A stretch of DNA of 35,230 nucleotides from WRMS01 sp038562165 (GTDB lineage: Bacteria; Bacillota; Peptococcia; DRI-13; UBA5745). A program made the translations under genes and the position numbers. Below the pieces are notes generated by a model. It did no database searches and was not told where the DNA came from. It was given only the letters and a program-made list of their open reading frames with translations. Where the stretch lies: the NCBI GenBank assembly GCA_038562165.1, contig JBCFAO010000043.1, positions 1 to 35,230 of the forward strand, given 5' to 3'. Shown piece by piece: positions 30,960-35,230 of the stretch (the first letter of the stretch is position 1; every line of letters starts with the position of its first letter).

Positions 30960-31388
30960 ATGAACAATGTAATCTCCATGAAACCCATTGGCAGAATCGA
31001 GACGCCTTTCAAGACACGGGAGGACCTGAAAGTTCCCCCTTTTGATCCCCGGGCGCCTTATCATGATCCGGACGTCATAGGGACCGTCCGTCTTTTCGAA
31101 GAGTATGCTCAAGGCGCCGCCGACATTAAACCGGGAGCATACGCAATGCTGATTTTTTATTTTGATCGTTCGCAAGGGTATAATCTGACCACTCGGTCCC
31201 CCCGTTATGAAGAACCGGTGGGCGTATTCTCCACCCGCAGTCCCAACCGTCCCAACGGCATCGGCCTTTCCATCGTACAATTTTTAAGCACCGACGGTTG
31301 TATTTTAACCTTCCGAGGTGTGGACATGTTAGACGGCACACCGCTGCTGGATATTAAGCCCTATTCAGGTGAAATTCCCGGAGGCTGA
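30960..31388 (+). CDS. TrmO / TsaA-family protein (tRNA t6A37 methyltransferase-like)
   Basis: A 142-residue member of the TsaA/YaeB/VirR family. The best-studied member, TrmO of E. coli, methylates N6-threonylcarbamoyladenosine 37 in tRNA-Thr using AdoMet. The signature VFSTRSPNRPNGIGLS (about residues 89-104) and the closing LDGTPLLDIKPY are intact. It is shorter than E. coli TrmO (about 235), like many Bacillota and archaeal single-domain members whose substrates are not established. The site GACGGAG precedes the ATG. It follows a MarR gene and stands upstream of a cobalamin riboswitch. Confidence 0.85.
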   Translation: MNNVISMKPIGRIETPFKTREDLKVPPFDPRAPYHDPDVIGTVRLFEEYAQGAADIKPGAYAMLIFYFDRSQGYNLTTRSPRYEEPVGVFSTRSPNRPNGIGLSIVQFLSTDGCILTFRGVDMLDGTPLLDIKPYSGEIPGG

Positions 31389-31404
31389 AATAAGGATTAA
31401 AATT

Positions 31405-31580
31405 TCATATCATCGCCGACAGGTTTACGAAAGTAACGAACAGGGAATACGGTGCAAATCCGTAACAGCCCCGCTACTGTAAGCGCTGCAGAACTCAATG
31501 CCATTATGCCACTGGCTTAAGCTGGGAAGGCGGCATTCGGGGGCGCAAGTCAGGAGACCTGCCTGCCGGTTAGCATAAAT
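31405..31580 (+). ncRNA. cobalamin (B12) riboswitch
   Basis: A leader with all the classic cobalamin-aptamer parts in order: ACAGGGAATACGGTGCAAAT, then CCGTAACAGCCCCGCTACTG, a variable arm around TGCCACTGG, GCTGGGAAGGCGG, and the B12 box AGTCAGGAGACCTGCCT (31549-31565). It ends about 90 bp before the first gene of an ABC uptake operon, whose expression it should reduce when cobalamin is plentiful. No clear intrinsic terminator follows, so control may be at translation. Confidence 0.95.
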
Positions 31581-31669
31581 TCATTTTCCGAGGGGAGAGT
31601 GGTTTATTTTTTATACCTAAAATGGTCCTAAGGCAACTGATGTTCACAAGAGATGTAAGGAGGACGCTT

Positions 31670-33202
31670 ATGAAAAGGTTATTATCGGTTTTGCTTGTAC
31701 TATCTTTTGTTCTATTGATGCTGGGAGGCTGCGGGGGCACTGCCGGCGTGTCGGCCGGGGAAAATACCGGCCAGGCCAAGGATTATTCCGGCACGTATCA
31801 GGGCTCGGCTCCAGGCTACCACGGTGATCTTGACGTAACCGTGACGTTGGATAAGGTTGGCAAAATTCTTGCCGTAGAGGTGGCGGAGGATCATGGGGAA
31901 ACAGAAAACATCGGGACCATCCCTATCGAGAGAATACCCGGCGCCATTGTAGACGGACAATCCCTTCAGGTAGATACGGTGACAGGAGCAACCATAACGG
32001 CAGACGCTATCCTTGCTGCCGTAGCAGTTGCTTTGGAAAGGGCCGGACTGGATCCGGCGGATTACAATTATACCCCGCCAAAGGCGGCGGACCGGGAAGA
32101 TTTTTCCCTGGATATGAGCGCTATGCCCCAAAAGGCTCCTATAACAGATTCAATTACCATAACAGATGTGAAGGGCCGCCAGATAGCTCTTGATCTCCCC
32201 ATCTCTACCTATGCTATCAGCACCATGGATGTAATCGATTATCTGATTCCACTGCTGGGTGAAGAGGCCTTTCATATGCTGGTGGCTTCCGGCCAGGACG
32301 GCGGCGGCGGCCTTCAAACTTATGCCAAGCTCTATACGCCTATTATCGGCAATTATATGGAGCATGTGGGCCAGATTTCCGAGCATAACGCACCCTTTGA
32401 TTTGGAGATGATTCTGGCTACGGATCCCGATGTGCTTATCGTTAATTCCGCTATGGGCGCTCATCGGTATGCATTGGAGATCGAGGACCAATTGACAGCG
32501 GCAGGTATTCCGATTGTGCTCATCGACGTACCCGGCAAATCCCTGGCCACCTCTGTCCAGGATACGGTAAAGCTGCTGGGACAAATATTCCAAAAGGAAG
32601 AACGGGCAAAAGAGATAGCCTCCTTTATTGACGAACAGTATGCATTGGTAGCCTCCAAAAAGCTTGATCAGCGCCAGGATAAACCTACGGTTTATTACGA
32701 AAAGTCCGGCTACTCCGAGATATTTGGTTCTACCAGTTCCAGTCAATCCGGCTGGGGAACGGTCATTGCTTTGGCCGGCGGTGAAAACATTGCCGATCCG
32801 GTGTTGCTGGACTCTGCCGCCGGTAAGGGAGGCAACAGCACCCTGGATCCGGAATATGTGCTGGAGGCCAATCCGGAATTCATTGTTCTCAGTGGCTCCG
32901 GCGCCGGCTGGATGGATAATTACCCCGGCTCCACACCGGAGGTGCCGAAGTTTGATATTCTGAACAGAACAGGCTGGCGTGAGTTGGCAGCCGTTAAAAA
33001 CGGTAATGTTTATGAGCTGGCCCACGCTACCAGCCGCACGATCTTTGGTTTTCATGCGGTTTTAAAGCTGGCGTCCATATTTTATCCCGAAGATTTTCAG
33101 GGCATAGACGTTGATGGTATTATGGATGAGTTTTTTGATAAGTTCATGCTGGTGGACAGCGATGTTACCGGCTGGTGCTATCAGGCTGCCGGAGCTCGCT
33201 GA
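31670..33202 (+). CDS. lipoprotein fusion: FMN-binding domain plus corrinoid/metal-chelate-binding protein
   Basis: A 510-residue lipoprotein: signal peptide and lipobox LGGC with lipid Cys21. Residues about 38-127 are an FMN_bind domain; its DTVTGAT (102-108) fits the flavinylation motif (Dxx[ST]GA[TS]), T108 being the residue that would take FMN from an ApbE/Ftm transferase. Residues about 160-480 form a BtuF/FepB-like (TroA-type) binding domain: YAISTMDVIDYLIPLLG, DLEMILATDPDVLIV, and GWRELAAVKNGNVYEL near the end. The B12 riboswitch upstream and the permease and ATPase downstream mark it as an uptake receptor, probably for corrinoids. The flavin domain suggests extracellular electron transfer to the bound ligand (inference). 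Start ATG 31670 has TAAGGAGG 6 bp upstream. Confidence 0.88.
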   Translation: MKRLLSVLLVLSFVLLMLGGCGGTAGVSAGENTGQAKDYSGTYQGSAPGYHGDLDVTVTLDKVGKILAVEVAEDHGETENIGTIPIERIPGAIVDGQSLQVDTVTGATITADAILAAVAVALERAGLDPADYNYTPPKAADREDFSLDMSAMPQKAPITDSITITDVKGRQIALDLPISTYAISTMDVIDYLIPLLGEEAFHMLVASGQDGGGGLQTYAKLYTPIIGNYMEHVGQISEHNAPFDLEMILATDPDVLIVNSAMGAHRYALEIEDQLTAAGIPIVLIDVPGKSLATSVQDTVKLLGQIFQKEERAKEIASFIDEQYALVASKKLDQRQDKPTVYYEKSGYSEIFGSTSSSQSGWGTVIALAGGENIADPVLLDSAAGKGGNSTLDPEYVLEANPEFIVLSGSGAGWMDNYPGSTPEVPKFDILNRTGWRELAAVKNGNVYELAHATSRTIFGFHAVLKLASIFYPEDFQGIDVDGIMDEFFDKFMLVDSDVTGWCYQAAGAR

Positions 33203-33205
33203 GCC

Positions 33206-34261
33206 ATGGACGGCAAAGGATACGGCAGCCGGCCGGACCGGACACTTTATGATAGTATGATCAGAAGGAGAGCCGTTTTAACGGCGGTTCTCCTCGGTGT
33301 CATGCTGATCTTATTTCTCCTGAATATTTCTATTGGCTCTTCCTCCATATCCCTGGCGGAGATAGTCCGGATCTTGTTTACGGGAGAGGGGCAGGGCCAT
33401 AAAGCAATGATCGTCAGGGAAGTGCGCCTGCCAATGGCGCTGATGGCCTTGGCTGTGGGCGCCTGTCTGGGTATCGGCGGCTGCGAGATTCAGACAATTC
33501 TAAGGAATCCAATTGCCAGCCCTTACACTTTAGGTATTACTAATGCCGCCACCTTTGGAGCCGCCTTGGGATTAATACTTAATACCAATATTCTTCGGGT
33601 ATCCGAGGCGCTGATGGTAACGGCCAACGCTTTTGCGTTTGCTCTATTGGCCTCGGTGTGCATATATATCTTTTCCTGCCGGCCCGGGGCCGGGAAAAAC
33701 GCAATTATTTTGTTCGGTATTGCTCTTAATTTTCTTTTTAGTGCTCTGACCATGGTGCTGCAATATATTTCCGATGACGAGGACTTAAAAAGCCTGGTTT
33801 TTTGGAGTATGGGGAGCCTTCTTAAAACCACTTGGTCAAAATTCCTGATCGTTTTAGGGGCCCTCATTTTTTGTTTTGTGATTTTGTACAAGAATGCCTG
33901 GCGGCTTACAGCCATGACCTTGGATGATACAAAGGCCCGCAGCCTGGGCGTAGATACGCAAAAAGTAAGGCGCATGGTCATTATTCTGACCTCTCTGGCT
34001 ACGGCTTTTGCCGTCTGCTTTGTGGGTTCCGTAGGCTTTGTGGGCATTATTGCCCCCCATATAGCCAGGCAGTTGGTCGGTGAGGATCAAAGGTTTTTCA
34101 TGCCGCTGTCGGCCTTGCTTGGCGCTGTCATCGTTGCCCTGTCCTTCGTTGTCAGTAAACTGGTTATTCCGGGTGTCGTTTTACCTATTGGCCTGGTGAC
34201 GGCAATAATCGGCATTCCGGTATTTCTGGCCATTATTTTCAGCAGAATGCGGGTGATGTAA
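33206..34261 (+). CDS. FecCD/BtuC-family ABC transporter permease
   Basis: A 351-residue permease with about 10 membrane helices, the family size. Conserved regions are IVREVRLPMALMALAVGACLGIGG (residues 69-92), IQTILRNPIASPYTLGITNAA (95-115), LGVDTQKVRRM (248-258) and FVGIIAPHIARQLVG (278-292), the last two near the coupling region with the ATPase. It starts 3 bp after the binding protein stop and overlaps the ATPase gene by 1 bp. Riboswitch control points to corrinoid transport. Confidence 0.92.
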   Translation: MDGKGYGSRPDRTLYDSMIRRRAVLTAVLLGVMLILFLLNISIGSSSISLAEIVRILFTGEGQGHKAMIVREVRLPMALMALAVGACLGIGGCEIQTILRNPIASPYTLGITNAATFGAALGLILNTNILRVSEALMVTANAFAFALLASVCIYIFSCRPGAGKNAIILFGIALNFLFSALTMVLQYISDDEDLKSLVFWSMGSLLKTTWSKFLIVLGALIFCFVILYKNAWRLTAMTLDDTKARSLGVDTQKVRRMVIILTSLATAFAVCFVGSVGFVGIIAPHIARQLVGEDQRFFMPLSALLGAVIVALSFVVSKLVIPGVVLPIGLVTAIIGIPVFLAIIFSRMRVM

Positions 34262-35064
34262 TGCTAAGGATCGAAAAGCTTTCTTTCTCTTATAAGCCTA
34301 AAAAAGATAAAGAGCCGGTTTTTCAAGATTTGGACATTGAGTTCAAGCCCGGCCTTAATGCGGTCTTGGGTCCTAATGGAGCCGGCAAATCGACGCTGCT
34401 GAAGTCTGTGTTTGGCTTGCTCAGCTATGATGGAACCGTTTGGTACGATGAGAAAAATGTCACGAAAATGAGAACGGAGGATAAAACGAAACTGATGTCT
34501 TACCTGCCCCAAATGGATGTGGAAACCTCAACTCTTACCGTGCTGGAAATGGTTTTGCTGGGGCGTTTACCGGAACTGGGCCGCCGGGTGAAGGATGAAG
34601 ATTTAAGCAGTGTTATGGAAACGCTGCAAGCTCTTAATATTCTTCATTTAGCGCCAAAAAGTCTTGGTGAATTAAGCGGCGGCCAGAAGAAGCTTGTATT
34701 TATTGCCCAAACTTTGGTGCGAGAACCTAGAATAATTTTATTAGATGAGCCTGTCAATTCTCTGGACCTCCAAAAGCAACTGGAATTATGCCAGATGATG
34801 AAGCGCCTCGTTGAGGATAAAGGTGTCAGTATAATTGTGGTGCTGCACGATATTAATTTAGCGGTACGTTTTGCCCGGCATATTGTTATTCTCGATGATT
34901 GTGGCAAGCTTTATCAAGCGGGAGAACCGAGGCAAGTGATCACGGAAAAAATGCTGCGGGAAGTGTATGGCATCGTAGCTTCCGTAAACTATGACGAGGA
35001 TGGAGTTCCTACTGTTTCCGCCATCCGGTCCGTCAGGGATGAGCGGCAGGACGGCACAGCTTAG
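34261..35064 (+). CDS. ABC transporter ATP-binding protein (BtuD/FecE type)
   Basis: A 267-residue ATPase: Walker A GPNGAGKST (38-46), Q loop in SYLPQMD, signature LSGGQKK (about 137-143), Walker B IILLDEP (about 157-163), and switch His in VVLHDIN. Its ATG overlaps the permease stop (TAATG), so the two are translationally coupled. It drives the transporter encoded by the preceding two genes. Confidence 0.94.
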   Translation: MLRIEKLSFSYKPKKDKEPVFQDLDIEFKPGLNAVLGPNGAGKSTLLKSVFGLLSYDGTVWYDEKNVTKMRTEDKTKLMSYLPQMDVETSTLTVLEMVLLGRLPELGRRVKDEDLSSVMETLQALNILHLAPKSLGELSGGQKKLVFIAQTLVREPRIILLDEPVNSLDLQKQLELCQMMKRLVEDKGVSIIVVLHDINLAVRFARHIVILDDCGKLYQAGEPRQVITEKMLREVYGIVASVNYDEDGVPTVSAIRSVRDERQDGTA

Positions 35065-35067
35065 TAT

Positions 35068-35097
35068 TCGACAAATAATTTACGCAATTAATATAAT
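35068..35097 (+). promoter_or_regulatory. putative promoter of the last, partial gene
   Basis: TCGACA (35068-35073) and a perfect TATAAT (35092-35097) with an 18-bp spacer, in AT-rich DNA after the ATPase gene. Confidence 0.5.
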
Positions 35098-35160
35098 TAG
35101 AAAATTAGCATCTCGGTGTAAAATAGATGTAGGATAAAAAAATAAACAAGAGGCAGTAAA

Positions 35161-35230
35161 ATGTGGTTTAATAAAGTCGCAAAAACCATTAAACACCAAA
35201 GGAGGCTGCCCCTTGTGAGAACCATTGTAC
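35161..35230 (+). CDS. 5' end of an unidentified gene leaving the right edge
   Basis: An open frame from the ATG at 35161 (site AAGAGG, 7 bp upstream) reads through the end and includes the basic stretch KTIKHQRRLPLVRTIV. An in-frame GTG at 35215 preceded by an AGGAGG site 9 bp away is an equally good start. Too little is visible to name a family. The operon relation to the transporter is uncertain because a promoter-like sequence lies between. Confidence 0.45.
   Translation, partial: MWFNKVAKTIKHQRRLPLVRTIV

Overview
The window looks like chromosomal DNA of an anaerobic member of the Bacillota (Clostridia or Negativicutes). The evidence is AGGAGG-type ribosome binding sites, TTG/GTG starts, a PheB/UPF0735 ACT-domain protein, a corrinoid-dependent methyltransferase island with its own reductive activator, and acyl-CoA genes behind a sigma-54 promoter. 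The genus cannot be read from the sequence. No in-frame amber codon interrupts the MttB-family gene, so nothing here suggests pyrrolysine use.

Layout. (1) 0.1-4.6 kb, + strand: a 41-bp tandem repeat, pheB, then threonine-pathway genes with two tandem complete homoserine dehydrogenases and homoserine kinase, closed by a strong terminator. (2) 4.7-15.9 kb: a methylotrophy island. The minus-strand operon encodes two corrinoid proteins, a non-pyrrolysine MttB-family methyltransferase, a small membrane protein and a sodium:solute symporter. Divergent from it are a PocR-domain AraC regulator, a methionine-synthase-activation-domain protein with a C-terminal cysteine cluster, a RACo-type activator, a CobW-like GTPase and a UroD/MtaA-like methyltransferase carrying a thioredoxin-like tail. 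Together they would import a methylated amine (betaine-like), move a methyl group to a corrinoid protein, and repair corrinoid that has oxidised to Co(II). (3) 16-18.3 kb: tRNA-Pro, a G-rich degenerate repeat, 41/40-bp repeats with a nested palindrome, an AraC regulator with an effector domain, and a 7 x 47 bp tandem array between inverted repeats. (4) 18.3-21.1 kb, minus: DUF3006, a ComEC-like metallo-hydrolase, a DUF975 membrane protein and a lipoprotein. (5) 21.2-25.6 kb, minus: an enoyl-CoA hydratase/isomerase family enzyme plus SucC/SucD-like acyl-CoA ligase, with a sigma-54 promoter, paired upstream activator sites and the adjacent sigma-54 activator gene. (6) 25.7-27.3 kb: a 40-bp tandem repeat of the same dispersed family and a seven-tRNA operon. 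(7) 27.4-31.4 kb: a hypothetical protein with a degenerate nuclease-like C-terminus, a SpeH-like protein that lacks the pyruvoyl-forming serine, a SIMPL protein, and MarR and TrmO-like genes. (8) 31.4-35.2 kb: a cobalamin riboswitch followed by an ABC uptake system whose binding protein carries an N-terminal FMN-binding domain, then the start of another gene.

The most interesting items are the FMN-binding/corrinoid-binding fusion under a B12 riboswitch, the SpeH homologue with Ala at position 63, the UroD-thioredoxin fusion, the inverted-repeat-bounded 47-bp array, and the dispersed 40/41-bp repeat family. The corrinoid island and the B12-regulated transporter fit one physiology: a cell that invests heavily in corrinoid-based methyl transfer. 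That link is inference.
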